From NCBI GenBank assembly GCA_008921705.1, contig VFFE01006710.1, positions 824,349-888,348 of the forward strand: a stretch of DNA of 64,000 nucleotides, given 5' to 3'. Each line of letters begins with the position of its first letter. Position 1 is the stretch's first letter. The notes beneath the pieces are model-generated. The model saw only the letters and a list, made by a program, of their open reading frames with translations. It was not told the origin of the DNA and did not search any database. This document shows positions 11,413-25,100 of the stretch, piece by piece. Source of the stretch: Burhinus oedicnemus. Taxonomy: Eukaryota; Chordata; Aves; Charadriiformes; Burhinidae. A program made the translations under genes and the position numbers.

Positions 11413-13770
11413 CAATCCCCATGAACAGCCGTAAGGCTCAGACATACAGACAGACGTAGACAGATTTACCACATTGGCACTAATACTTTCAATCTTTTTA
11501 CAAAAAGAAAATATTGCCAAGATGCTAATGTATACACATGGTAGCAATATGTTCATGAGGAAGTGTAGTTAAGTTAATTACTGGAGCTGGGCTGTATGGA
11601 CTGTGTGTTACACAGATGGACTGTATGATACGCAGACACTTTTTAAGTATGCAGATTCCTAGTGAAGTGGCACAGCTTAATGACTCACTTGGATTAAAGC
11701 TGCTACAACCTATTGTCCCGATAATCCAGGATTTAAGCATGCTGCAATTGTATGTATCATGCATGAAAGAGCAATTTGTAGCTGTGGAAAGTTTAACGCT
11801 GCTCCTGGCTACTTGGTTTTCTGTTCTCTTTATGCCCATGAGCCAAAGTTTGAGTCTCAGCTGTGTTTGTCGCACACGAAGGCTGATTCCTTTCCTTACT
11901 CTTACTATTGTGAACTAAAAGTAACTGCCGAAGTACGTGAAAGGGGAGCAAGCTTGGGTCTCTTCAGCAATAAGATATTGCTTGTCAGCAGGGTCTGCTT
12001 AGTGTCTTGCACTGCAGGTTGCCACACATGAGCCTTGCTTGTTTTTACTCTCTGTCATAGAATGATTTGGGATAATAGGCAGACCCCATCTGTTCCCATT
12101 TTAGGACGCTTTGCTTTCTTTTTCAAAATCTGCCCATAAATAAACACACAGAGAAAAATACTGGGGTGTGAAGCACGCACCATGGGGTTAGCACAGAAGG
12201 TCCTGCTTCATGTCTACCAGCACTGATATGCTTAGCTATTGCAGCATATATCATACTTGACATCCAACATCACCTATGCAACTCCTTCCGGCCTAAATTT
12301 GAGCATCACTGGAATGGGCTGGGTGAATGCAAAACTAACCTTCTCCAGGAACTTTTCTCTTCCTCTCAGGTTAAGTCAGGGCATCTCTATAGCTGCACTA
12401 TTTTGCTGTGCCAGGTTCATACTGAGAATCTGTGTGGGTCGTGCACAGATTATGGAGGTGATGTATGGGGTGAGAGGGTGTGTTAGGTATCTTCTGGCAA
12501 ACACACGGATGGGCAAGTAGAATTGCTTTCACAGAACTCGAGGGAAAACTCTGCGGCATCCTCATTTTTGGCTGTGGGAGTGTGGAGAGGGGACTTTCTG
12601 GAGTAGGGGGACAGTCTCCCATAGTGCAGCTGTCAGTGAAAATGGTTTTATCAAGGCAGGGAACAGGGCACAACTCGGGAGGATGTATTTGCAGCTGCCT
12701 GCATGCCTGTAGCATTTCCTTTACTCCACTGTGAATTCTGCCCTGTGGCTTTTTAGGGTTTTCCTTATCCTGAGGTGAGGCGGATTATTGCAGAGAGGCT
12801 GCGTGACAGCGTTTCTATCAAAGCCAGACTTCTCGTATCAGATTAGCATTCCCCGTAAGCACCATGGAATGGGAGGCTGTGAACCCAGCCCAGTGCGAGT
12901 GATTGTACATCAGTATTACCTAATTCTTACAGTATTAAGGTAATTAGGAAACATGAGACTTGACAAAAATAGACAGCTCGTTGTACTGAGAGTATCAAAG
13001 GCGTTTCTTCTCCCATGTCAATTTGAACAGTGCTCTTGGCTACTACATTACAGTAATCAGCTTAGCTAAATTTGTTTTGCATGTCTGATGTTAATGAATG
13101 ACTGGTTGTTATTCTTTTAGGTTGAAATCCACTGCATCTGCATAAAACGGGCAAGTTAGCAGTCAGACTCCAGAAGGTGCAAGGGGTGCCAAGGAGTTGA
13201 AATCTACACTCACAAGTGTGGGACTGTAAGAGATCACCCCAGTGTGTGTCACTTTGGGCTAGTGCAGCAGCTTCATGTCTATTGCATCAGGGTGTGAAGA
13301 CCTTTGGGAGCTGCACAAATGTGGATTATGGCCCCATTAAACCTTTGAAATTGTTCCTTGCTGGTTACGGCAAACATTGGAGAGTAATGGTTATACATTA
13401 TGGTGCCTATGTGAGTGTGCCATTCATTCCTCTCCCCTTTCCCTCCACTCCAGGGTGGGTCTTAGAGTATGTGGGGCTTCTGTTGTCATCACTTACGGGT
13501 GTTTTGCAAATGTGGTAAAATGAAGAAATGATGGAAAAGTGAAGCCTCTGGTTAGAAATACACTTCAGCTGGATTGAGACGGTTCACACAAGATGGAATT
13601 GTAGGCAGGCTTTTTTCAGATGCTTTTCTAGTTGATCCAATTTATAATCTGTCCCTGCAAACATGCCATTTCTAATGGGTTCCATATGCCTCTAAGCCTT
13701 CCTGTTATTTCCTACTGTAAGGATTGCTCTGTTCAGCAAGAAGTCTGCCATTCTGCAGCTTGTCTAAGGT

Positions 13771-13824
13771 TTGGTTGGTTTTTTTTTTGTTTGTTTGTTT
13801 TTTTGGGTTTTTTTGTTTTTTTTA
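13771..13824. repeat. T/G low-complexity tract
   Basis: T runs are interrupted by single G or GGG (TTTG repeats in the middle). The poly-Phe/Val open frames that overlap it at 13.6-13.96 kb come from this composition and are not genes. Confidence 0.85.
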
Positions 13825-14884
13825 AGAGAAACCCAAACAAAACCTGGAAGAGGGCCTAGGACTGGATGCCACTTTCACAGTCATTCTTCACAGCTAACCT
13901 CGACCTCCATTCTGATGCTGCTGATGGCAAAACAAAGAGTCTGTTCAAAACGTGTATGCTAGTGTAAACAAGGGAGGGAGGTTTGGGGTGTTTTTGCAGC
14001 CAGAAGTGGCCGTGGTAATAAAGACTGTTTGAGGCGCTCAAGGTGTCCACTTGCCTGGTGCTTGTAGTTTTCCTCCTTCATAATTAAATGTATTTTATTT
14101 TTTTCCCCACTGAGTCTCTAAACTGCTGTCATACTGAATTATTCCATCCTGGTTCCAGAGAATGGTTCTGTAAATACTCCTCTCGGCCACTTTTTATGGT
14201 CTGTGACTATGGAGGGGTTTTGAAAGCTCGTTGCTACTTTACTGCCCACACATTTCCCCATCTATTCCCTATCTTGCCGCTGTCTCCTCCTCCCTACATT
14301 AATCCTCCATTAACATCGTAAGGCACTGATGAAGGATGCCAAGGTCACTCCTGTGCCAGCAAGCTTTTGCAGCTATGGAGAGTCACATCTTAGTGCTGAC
14401 TGTGCCAGTTTTAGTTTTCCTCAGGAGGAGATTACCAGGAAAAATATCAGTGCCAGCTGAGCTCCTGAATCCCTATAATTTTTCCTACTGGAATGAGGGA
14501 ATTCTGCAAAGCCAGACACCCTGGCCCAGGCTAAAGTCCTTTTCCTTCTGTGTCATTTTCAGTGTCTAAGCAAAGAAGGTTCCCTTGTTAATAATCTGCT
14601 AAATTCCAAATTAATGCGATTAGTGTTTGAGGTAGCTTGAGAAGATGGAAGAAGCAGGGAGCTGAACTGCCTCTGGCAATGTTTTCCCATCTCATGTGAC
14701 CTCTCTTCTGCACTTCTCTCATCTAATACCATTTAAAAGAAACACCTCTACTTAAGGCACCTACTTAGGCTTATGATGGGAAAAAATCAGTATGTTGACA
14801 TATGAGTTACTATTTTTAATTTGTATTAGAATAGCTGCTACAGCTTGTAAAGTGCCACACTAGACATCTTACAAACAAAGTGTG

Positions 14885-15060
14885 AGAGGGAGTCCCTGCC
14901 AACATAGAGTTTAAGATCCAGACAGACAAGATAGACCAAACGTGAGAGAAGGCGAACATCGCCTTTATTTTGTGTCTGCAGAAACTGAAGCTCTGAGAGA
15001 TCCATGGATTGAATCCCCACTTCCCGAGTCCTGGGACAATACCTTACTCATTAGACAAAC
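14885..15060 (-). repeat. Ancient amniote L3/MIR-type repeat relic
   Basis: Ordered motifs match the L3/MIR-type consensus I remember, in reverse orientation. AGTCCCTGCC is followed by a degenerate 'cttacaatctaaatagacaagacagac' segment (CCAGACAGACAAGATAGACC). Then comes CCTTTATTTT, the GAAACTGAAG..GAGAGA block, and finally a CCTGGGA and TTAGAC end region. The order and spacing over about 175 bp make chance unlikely, though each block is diverged. I cannot say from memory whether the proper name is a CR1/L3 3' end or a core-SINE. Confidence 0.6.
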
Positions 15061-16746
15061 ATTTTTCCTAAAATACTGTGTAAATTCCTTAAATTATATT
15101 CCCCACAGAAAGCAGAATTTTGAATAGGAGTTAGCTTCTTTAAAGTGACTTGCAAACTTGGAGCAAGCTACCTATTAAGGAGCCATTAAAAAAATCAAGT
15201 TAGTCTCCTGGGGAGGATAGTTTTTAATTAAAATAGAGAAATCTTGGTTGGATTCAGTGGGCCTAATTTTTTTACTGTATTTTCAGTTTGTGTATTCTGA
15301 AATAACCAAGTTGTACAAGCTTATTACTATCTAGAGCTGGGTGAGCTTGCTCTCTGTGAAAATGTATTGTCAAGAAGCTGGGACATTAATGATAATGGAA
15401 GAAAAGCAATTTTGTCTATTTAAAGAAAGAATCCTCTCCCCTGCAAACCCAAGAACATTAGCATGAGATGTGGTTTTGTTTGACTGAAATCTGACAAAGG
15501 GGAATTTAAGCTTCCATCAGCTACCTGTGAAAGCATTCATCCTCAGGCCCGTAGAATACAAACCTGTCACTTTTCTTTGACCTGATTTGTATTCAGAGGG
15601 GACAATAAAGGAACTTAATTGTATCTTTTGCCATGTTAACAGCAGTTAACAGACCACAGAACTAGCCAACTATTGTGACTTGGGTGGGAGGGGAACGATT
15701 GTTGTACAAGGTCCCCAGAGATTCATATTTATAAATTCCATCTAATATCTATTTTGTATCAACAAGAATACGTCAGTATCAACAAGTGACAAATTAGTAC
15801 TGGAATACAATGTGTTAAATCTTGTATAGCCATAACTAACTAATGAGGACTGACCTTTGCAGCAACACATACAGTCAGTTTATTAAAGCAGGGACAGAGC
15901 AATCTCTAGGCCTTTGGTCAATCTGGGTTGCTCGGGGCTGAGGAATTTCCATTTAAAATATCTCTTCAGGTGATAAAGACTGATTCAATAGAGATGGCTA
16001 ATAAAGAAAATGCTGGAAGCTACTATTAAATTCTAGCTTCTGTCAGCTTAACAGCAAAAACTTTTAATGAGGAAACCATTAAAGTTGACCTAATGAATCA
16101 GAAATGCTTTTCCTTGCTGGCTAATTATAGAGTGCCCAGAATATCTTTTGACATATGTAATTTAGAAAATACGGATCTATCGAGTCCTCCTGCTCTCGAA
16201 GGAAACATGTTGCATAGCAGAAAACTGGAAAATGCTCTCCTGGGAGGATGCAGGGTTTGTCCTGGACTCACTGAGGAATCTCCATGGTCAGGGGGGCTGG
16301 GTGTAGAGGATGTGCAAATGGATGAAATTAGCAGTTGATATGTATAAATATTGCTTTACGTAAAGTGTTATGGTTGTGGAGGAACACAGTAGGACACATG
16401 ATGAGTAAGAATGATTGCTGCATGCACCTGCTCTGGAAAAGCACATTATGATAATGCCCTAGTCAATAAAGTAGAAAATATATCGAGATATTCTGTTTAC
16501 AATTACAATGTGAGGTGAGGCATATAAGGATGTCACTGAAGATGACGTTTGCTGTTTGCTTCAAGTTTTTCTTCTATTAGCAATATATTCTGGCAGCAAC
16601 ATTTTTTTTTTTTTTGTCACCTAGGGAAATTTCATCGATATTACAGTAACATCCAGAAATCCAAGCCTTGATCAGATCGGGCACTTAAGAATCCAGCTAA
16701 GAAACACTTTCCACCAATGTTGTCACTTCTCGTTCTCCTCTCCACA
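15061..16746. other. Unique sequence with possible conserved block
   Basis: No gene or transposon is seen. Around 15960-16160 the sequence is rich in TAAT, ATTAA and AATAAAG words with almost no CpG and no repeat signature. This texture is often found in conserved noncoding elements. An open frame of 81 codons at 16093-16338 (plus) has no family resemblance. Confidence 0.5.
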
Positions 16747-16902
16747 AAATCTTAATTTCTAAATAGGCAAGATAGATAAAAGAAGGAAACTATTCAAGTT
16801 TGGCAGAGATGAAGCACAGAGAAATGAAATAATTTATCAAAAGTTGCAATGCAAATTTGCATTGGATCTAGGAACAGAGAAGCCAGGTTTTGGAAGTCTT
16901 AG
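16747..16902 (-). repeat. Ancient amniote L3/MIR-type repeat relic
   Basis: This is the same family as the relic at 14.9 kb and in the same orientation. Recognisable blocks in order are TTTCTAAATAGGCAAGATAG, then GAAGCACAGAGAAATGAAAT, then AATTTATCAAAAGTTGCAA (the 'cttgcccaaggtcacac' position, strongly decayed), then GGATCTAGGAACAGAGAAGC and CAGGTTT. It is better preserved than the other copies. Confidence 0.62.
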
Positions 16903-19448
16903 CTTGGAAATTGAACTGCAACCCCAATCTGCATGTGGTGGATGATATATGATTATTGTAATCTATCTCCATTTTCATATGAAACTTCCTCTGTTACTTC
17001 CTCTGTTGTGATGTGTCAAAATATGGTTCACAGTAAAAATCACAACCTAGTTTATGGAAGTTGGCAGTTGAAGAGAAAACCCAGACGTGCAACATAGAGA
17101 CCCCTGTGTCTGTGACTTGCACAACTCTAAACTTCTTCCTTCTGTGATTAAGAAACAAAACCTTAAGTTAAAAAGTGAAATATATCGAAGTTGTGGATAC
17201 AAATGAAGTGAGATAAGGTGGAAAGGGCACTACAGTTTTAAACTGGAGCAAAATACAAACAACTGTTTGGAACAAAAGCCTCCTGTTTTCAATGCAGTAC
17301 TATAATCAGATTAGAAGACCTTTAAAACCTTCATTTAATGGAATAAAATATGAAGCAACTACTTCTTTGATTTCTGGTAGATTACTGTGGTTTTAAAGCT
17401 TGACAGGGGCTGCTAGGAGGTAAGAATTATTCTCTATTGAAGTAACAGATTTCCTCATTTTTTTAGTAGAATACAAAAGACACATCTGAAGATTTTCTTT
17501 CAAATTTCTTCGAAGTTAGTCTCAAGTCAGCTAAACTGAGCAATGTTCCAGTAAGGTCCTGAGAGGGGTGATGGTGTTGGGGTTAAGGCTTAAGATAGGT
17601 GAGCTCTTTAGAGCAATCACGTCTTCTGTAGGAGCGAGTGGTATTATACCATGCACTGGTTCCAATACTCCGTTGGTACTTGGAGTTGGAGATGGGAAGT
17701 GCTGTGGCATGTCACCCACAGGGGCTCATCATACCCCACAGGTGTCCCAAGGAGGTCATCTTGCAGGGGAAGTAATGGCTGGAGGTGGAGATCTGAGAAC
17801 CAGGTTCACTGCAAAGCCTGGGCTTGTGGTGTGGCAGGCTGCTGCCATGGGCAGAGTTGTACGTGAAAGCAACTTTTGTGTAGGTCTAACGTCAAATGGT
17901 TATACTGTGAGCTGGTTTGGTCATACTACACTGACCGTACTGATGTCCACTGAGGGCTGTTAATGCCTAGTACTGGCTGTAGCACAGCTGATCTTGCAGC
18001 CTTATTGATTTAGTCATTAACATAAGTGCAAGCGTCCAGTCCTCTGCCCCATCATGACAGACCTGTTGACTGTGCTAGCTTCCCTGAGGGCCAGCTGGTT
18101 TCCAGGCAGTGAGTATTTGTTCATCTTTAGCCAGGTCTTGGTCGTCTTTGCAGGGCTGGCATTTGTAAACCAGATACTCCTTCATGTGCCCAGCCTGCAA
18201 AGACTTGGACTTACTGCTGTTGATGCTAAACTGCAGCTAGGGAGATAATGAACCTCATTAAGACCAGACCTTTTTAAAAGATATGCTTAATGTCTGCTGC
18301 ACTGCAGCTTCTCTCCTGCTCCAGCAGATGCTTAGATCCTAGCATCTCCAGCTGATGTTATTTGTTGATATCTGTGGCTACCAGACTACGGGAACAAACT
18401 GCTCTTCTGTGCTGGGCATGCATGAAATATGGCCCTTGCTGTGGGAGGGATGGGAAGTGGAGCTGACTGTGTCTGTCCCGCATCCCATGTGTGAGACTTG
18501 ACAGGCCAGGCTCCCTGCCAGGCTTCTGGAGACCCCCTTGGCAAATACAGTCGAAGGGAGCCATGAGGGAGGGCAAAGAGGGTCCATCTTTACATTTAGG
18601 TAGGAGCCAGTGCCAAGTGACTAAGGTGGCAGTCTTGTGTCTTTTACTCAAGAGACTTGCCATTACAGTGGTAAAGATCCAGCTGTACTTAATTTCTTAA
18701 TATTTTCTTCCTGCTTGCAAATGCCACATATCCAATACAAATAAATTTCCTTTATCCTCCTCTCTTAAGAATTTGAATGATTCAAACTTGCGACACTCTT
18801 CCTTTGTTCTCTGCATTTTGAGCCTTGAGGATTATGTGTGTCCTGAGCTTCCTTGTCAGGAACTTTCTTTCCTAATTGCATAGTTCTCTATTATTAGCTC
18901 TAAATGTCACAAGGATTCACAATAGTATCCCAGTTTTTTTCATGTGGGGTTCAACTCTGAAGCAAATCTGCAGTGTGCTATTTTAGAAGCAACTTCTGTC
19001 TAGTCTTTATGTGTGTTATTTGAATTTCAAGTGAATACACAATTGCACATAGAACTATTACGAAGATTTATGGTTCTGTGTATTTCCTGTGTATTTAACA
19101 TCCCAGAATTTTGCACTGGGCCTTCTGGTACTGTTTATTTACTTAGGGTTGGATTTAGGCTATAGGCATTAATAATTTTATGACTGAGTGTTCCTAACAG
19201 ATGGCTTTATGGGCTGTGACAGCCACCAAAGAACAGTGCCAGGGAGCAAAATGAAACCATATATAATACAAACAGTTGTGCGAAGGCTTGCTGTAGGTCA
19301 CAGAAATACCTCATTTATTGAATATCCTTCTGTAAAGGAGGGTTAGAAACACCAGCTAAGAATAGAACTAAAGGGACTCTCTCTGGATAATATTAGTGGT
19401 ACATTATTGTGACTTGGAGAAGTGCGTAATTGGTACCAGTCAAAGGGG

Positions 19449-19471
19449 CCCTCCTCCCTCGCCCTCCTCCC
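19449..19471 (-). other. G-quadruplex motif on minus strand
   Basis: The plus strand carries four CCC runs (19449-19451, 19456-19458, 19462-19464, 19469-19471) separated by 4, 3 and 4 bases. The minus strand therefore fits the standard four-tract G3 quadruplex pattern with short loops, and the plus strand could form an i-motif. No promoter or CpG island surrounds it. Confidence 0.7.
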
Positions 19472-22162
19472 TTTTTGAGTGTCTCACCAGAAAAGGCCTA
19501 TAGATTCATGGCTTGTTGTAAGTTAGCGTGTGTGTTTGCAGACAGTGTATGGTCTGTTACCCCTGAAAATAGAGTAGCTTATTGACTTTTGGGGGACTGT
19601 GCAAAGAGGAATGTAGCATGTGCGATAGAAAGTGGTCTGACCTATTTGTTGTGGAACTCAATAGGGAGAGTGGTACTAGACTGTGTTTCTGTGCTCTGTA
19701 AATCTGCAGGCAGTACATTGCGGTACCTGGTGGGGTAGTTTTTTCTTGTATCTGTTCTGTGTTAATGTTATTCTAGATCCAGGGGAAGAATCCAAGTCTG
19801 TAAGCCAGTGAAAGCTGTGTGAAACACAGATTCACCAGCATTTTCTGATAATTAGTTTAAAAGATAGCTTATGCATATTGACATGAAAGAAGTTTGTGTA
19901 TATTGGCATGAAGCACTTTATAGGCTTGTAATCTAGAAACCCTTTTGGGTATATGCCCAACTCTTCTGGTGGAACTCAAAGGTCTTGTGACTCTTTGGCA
20001 GCTTCTGATACTCCAGATCGGGGCCTTATCACTGATCCCACAGAAGTAGTGCCAAGGCTTACCTTATCTTGACAAGACTGGATTACATCCAGCTGCATCT
20101 CAATAACTTATAGAAATTACAGATATCTCCTGCATAAATGGAGATGTAACAACTTGTAGCATGATTAGGGGATCTCAGACTATTGCCCACCCTTTTAATG
20201 ACTGCAGAGACCACAGGAGGCAGGAAGAAAGAAACCACTGGGTCTCCTAGGTAATTTGACTGGCTTAGTAATCTTTGTATGAATTTATCATCTGTTTGTG
20301 CTTTTCAAAATACCACAGGCAAAGACAGAAGAAGAGAGGGAAAGGGAAGAAATAAAGTGCTATGTGATTTCTTGAGGTTTAATTTTGCTGAGCTGGTCTA
20401 TAAGCAATGCAATGAGGATGACTTGTAGTAAAGATGTTGTGCAGCATGATTAGGAAAAAAAATAAAGACCCATTATCCTAATCTTTTAGGAAAAAGGATT
20501 CTTGTACTAAAACTAGTGGTAATCTTTACAGATTTCAAATTGTACAGCCTTTGAAAAAGGCACGGTTCTTGTTTAATCCTTTGGGAACACATTGGGCCAA
20601 AAGAGCATCAATTCACTGAGTAGTTCTTAATGACCAGAACACCTGAGTAAATTCAGTGTACAGGAGCAGGACATTAACCTCCTCTTCTTTCATATATATG
20701 ACCTGATGAGAGGGATAGAGAAGTCTGATGGTGAAGTTCAAGTTGCTATGCATTTTAAATAACCTGAGTTCTGCTTATGCTGTATGAAAAAATATTTGAA
20801 GAATAAAGGGAAAATTCTTTCATTTTTCATATAAGTGGAGTAAAATAAATCTCAGCACCAAGATTAAGCCTTAGTAGTAGGTGTCACTATGTATAGGAAT
20901 GCACATGTAAGAAAATGCTTAATAATCTGCCATCAATGCAGGGGTTAAATTTAGCTTTTCATATTTCACCGTCACCAAGCTCTGGTAGTTCCTTCTTTAT
21001 CTGATGGCTTGACCTCTTCTGAACCATTAAAAAAGATATCTTTTCCCTCCAGTAGCCTGGTTTTAAAATGACACTCATTATGAAGCAGATTCAAATAAGA
21101 TTCCTGGATAGTGGGTCTCCAGTGCTTCTCTGAAACTTTAAGTGATGATTACGTCAGAAGACTGGAAGCTGATTTCTGTGCAGATGTCAACAGAAGCCCA
21201 ATCATAGCCCTACAGTAAGATTTGAAAGTCTGTTACATTTTGCATCATATGCTTTTACACTTGCTCAAGTCCAGAAGAATTATTAGCAGTTCTATTTTGT
21301 CTATAATGAAGTCACATTGTGCCCATGTGTGCTGCTAGAGAAACAAATCCTCAAAATACTTGTCTAGGGTTCATGAATGCAGCAACTGCATCGAGCAACT
21401 GATGATCATGGGGAAGTGTATGCAAACTTGCAATGTGTGGAGTCATTCCGTGGTGGTGAAGATAGTCCATGGAGTGTTGTTGGTCTCTTAAACTGGCAAG
21501 GGAAACTCGTTAGTGGCAATGCTATGGAGCAGTTTCTTCTAAAAACCATTCTCTGATTGTCCAGGTAAATATGATGTGATCTTTGTGCAAAGCGCGGTAC
21601 TGCACAATCTGCTACAGATGATTCGCTGCATGAAGCAGACAGTCCTTGCTGGGAGGACAGCAGACTCAGGTTTGCATTTTGCTTTTGCTGGTAGCACTTA
21701 TCGAGTCTTTCTATCTGGTGGTCTCCAGTACTTTGGGGTATCTTAAAGGTGGCCAGCTATTTTGTGAGAGGTTTCAGCTTGCCATAAAAGTGAGCCATGG
21801 GTTTTAAGCTTTTAGTTGCTTTCTTTAAAAGTTTTTGGTGCTCTTCAGGGAAAACATCCAGCATTACAAATTAGCTACTTGCTAATTTATAGATGTTAAT
21901 TTATAGTTGAATGCTACTTGCTTTTGAATCCTCTCTGTTTTTTCTCTTGATAGCAGGTGATAAGAGAGTGGCCAAATAAAGAACATTAGCAATCCTGATG
22001 TGTCAGCTCTGGTATATGTTTCTATCAAATAATGCTGTGATCATTTGGGATAAAAGCTAACAGAACTGCTTTCTCTGGGGGTCATTTCCATGTTGCATAT
22101 TAGTTTCTGCAGATTCTAATGGACTCTTCTGAGGTATCTGGATGGGTGTGCTATTTAGCCTT

Positions 22163-22174
22163 CCCCCCCCCCCC
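22163..22174. repeat. C12 homopolymer
   Basis: Twelve C in a row followed by TCCAGCCCC. Its length is a likely sequencing or assembly uncertainty. Confidence 0.85.
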
Positions 22175-25100
22175 TCCAGCCCCATCTGTAATCTGCATCT
22201 AGCAAGGGTCTTTTTCCAGCAGTTGTTAGTGGTAGGTAACTTGCTGCATGCTGTGGGGGTTGGATTATAAGGTCCTGTTTGCCTCCTCCCTAGGCTGGAT
22301 ACCCAGAAGCCACTTTTATCTTTCTTTTTTCAACCTGCTGCTGTGTGGTCCTTTTGAATAACCTTATGTCTGCATTAGAAAAAAGCGAGGGAGGGAAAGG
22401 GGATGCTTACAAGAAGGAAATGTTTTGCTGACATTTGCAGAGTAAATGTAAACATGAATAGTAGTGCTACGTGTACGCCTTTCTAGTACAAACAGCTCAA
22501 CTTGCAGTATGACAGTTAGCATGAATATAAAATATTCATACCCTGTTCAAGTATGCAATGATGAGCTCAAAGAACATCACTCTTTCACGAACTTGTCAGT
22601 ATATTATTCATACTCTGTACAGTTGATATCTCTAGACAGTATTTTTAATGTGCACATTATATAATCAGAAATATGTCTTATTTACACTTAATTTCTGTGA
22701 GACTTGCATGAAAAATAGTGCTGATTTCACCTTGTATGCTGTGCATGAGAATTAAAAAGTCCAGCCCTCTCTTTGTAGGATACTACTATCTTGATTTAGA
22801 TCAAGCTTTTTTAAGCTTCTTCCTGCTAGGGTATTCATGAATGACCTTAGTCACTCAGCTCTTAGTGAGAAGGCAATGTTGCGATGTTATGGGCGTTACT
22901 AATACTGTTTATTGCTTTTGTTACCATTTTCACAAAATTACCTGGGATTTTTCATGTGCAAAGCAGACCATAACCTGAGCTAGGGTAACTCTGCAGGGTT
23001 CCAGTGGCTCAGTATTGTTCTAACAGCTTCCATTTGGCCACTTGGAACAAGTAAACCAATTTTTATCCAGTTTAACTATGGAAATGAGATATTGGAAACC
23101 ACCCTGTGAATATAAATGCGTATTCCCCCAATTCTCCCATAAATATTTGAACCTGTTGTATAATTTCAACAAAATACAACAGGGAAATAGGAAGTAGCAA
23201 AATACTGAATTCTTATGAAAATCTAGTACCATATTTAGCCTCCAAAATCAATAGTTCAGCCTGCCACCAACTAAGAGATGGTAAATCACTTGCTCTGTCC
23301 AGTCATGAACTGCTGGTGTCCAGCTGACCACTTTGGGGGCAGACAGTGCTTAGCCTCTTGGCCAGGGAGTGTATGTGTAGTTTGGGGCAGACTGCAGCTC
23401 AGACCACCTCTTGCCCAAGGGGAAGGTTAAATAACTATAAGCTTCTGGTGGTAAAATGGAAGTATTGCAGTCTCAGACTGTTACCTTAGTTAAATGAATT
23501 TTAAAAAAGTCAGTCATCCATGAGGAACAAATTAATTGAAAATAAAACATAATTCATTTCAGTGCTCATGGAGCTGCTATTGCCACCCATTTTGCCTTTT
23601 CCACATTCTAGCTTTATCTTGCAATGACTTCTTACATCGTGGTCAGGAATAAGCATAATCCTAAAAAGCCTGATCCAGGTGAAATCAAATGCAGACCCCA
23701 CACCAATTTCTATAAATGGCATGACTCTGTCACTTGTCTTTCAATATGTTTGCACAAGGCTTCACTCAATGGGGCTCTGGTTTTTGACTCAGGCTTGTGC
23801 ATACATGATTAATGCATATTATTTTTCACTCCTGTCATATGTAAAAGCATTTCAAAGAGGCAGATTTTAAGTTAGTGGCATCTGTCTAAATAGACATAAT
23901 TATAAAGAACAGCTTCATTTTCGGAGATGCTCAGTACCCTCGTGTTCTCGTGGTGTCAGCTATAAAAACAGAACACTTCTTAGGGGCTGAGATATGGAGG
24001 GTTTTTTTTCTGAGCTGAGATTTCTTCAAGATGGGAATCAGATTTTATCCATTTTTTTTTCTCTCCAAATACTTACTATTTTCATGCCCAGTTAAGTTTG
24101 CATAAAAACCAGACAGAAATGGTCTAACTTGCACTGTTGTCCAAGATGCATTGTTATGCCTATTCATTCTTCAGTGATCTTTATTCAATGTTAAATCCTC
24201 TTTGCAGTTTGCATCCAAGAATAAGCAGTTTTTTATTAATAGTCTTTCACAAATGAACTGGAATAGGATGTTATCATGATAAAGAAATCATAATGAGCAA
24301 CTGTGCAATTTAAACCTCTCTTGCAGTACAACTTCTGTGTAAGCCAAGTTTATTTAAAAACAATAATTAATACAAAAGACAAATTGATGCCTTTATTTTG
24401 GCTGTTAGATGGAAACACTATGTGAAAAACTGGATGCTAAAGCAATCATCCCCTCAAAAAAACCCCCTGATACACCAAACGGCTCTGAAACTAAGTTAGC
24501 AGTCATCTGCTAGTGAAATTTCACAACTTTACGCCTGGATTCCTTAACATTAGAGAAGTACAAGGTCTAGTCTTCAAGGCATCTCTGTAATGAGAAAGGA
24601 AGCTATCTACATTTATGGAACAAAAGTTCCTAACTTCTGACTTGCAGAGGACACCAAGTGGAGGTAGAGGATTATTCCATCAAGAGAAATCTAGGAGTCA
24701 TCTAAACAAAAAAGAATAAGGAAAAACAGAAGGTATCTATGTAGTGAGAACAGTAGAGATAAAAGGTTTAGAGATGACCCTAGAATTAAATGTATACTTG
24801 GTATCATTATTTCAGGAAGGATGACAATGGACTCAAAAGCAAGTGACCAAGGCATTGAAGGCAATTGCAGGGTTCAATATGCTCAAGTCTGAGGAGCCAG
24901 ATAATCTCTATCTCACCATTTGGGAGAGATTTCTTTATAAATTGGAAATTTCGGCAGCAAGGGTTCCTACTGGAACCATCTAAGAGTTGAAAGATAAATA
25001 CCAAATCTGATATGTATGCTGAAGAAATGGTGGCAGATTATACTATATTACAAGTTGAAGACAAAAATATTTGAATATATGAAGGTAAATAGGAAATGGG

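Larger units (their letters stand above)
10823..14884. other. Unique non-coding sequence, no gene seen
   Basis: No supported gene. Open frames of roughly 75-115 codons occur on both strands (for example 11525-11875 minus and 12398-12715 minus). They overlap frames on the opposite strand and have no recognisable domain. A sequence at 12057-12071 resembles the first bases of a reversed CR1 tail but diverges at once and is not annotated. Confidence 0.6.

Noticed and set aside
12057..12085. TCATAGAATGATTTGGG, like the first bases of a reversed CR1 tail
   Set aside because: Similarity ends after about 17 bases. This is too short to separate from chance.
17568..17963. 131-codon plus-strand frame, Gly/Val-rich
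   Set aside because: A second plus-strand frame shares the same DNA and there is no recognisable motif, no promoter and no splice context.
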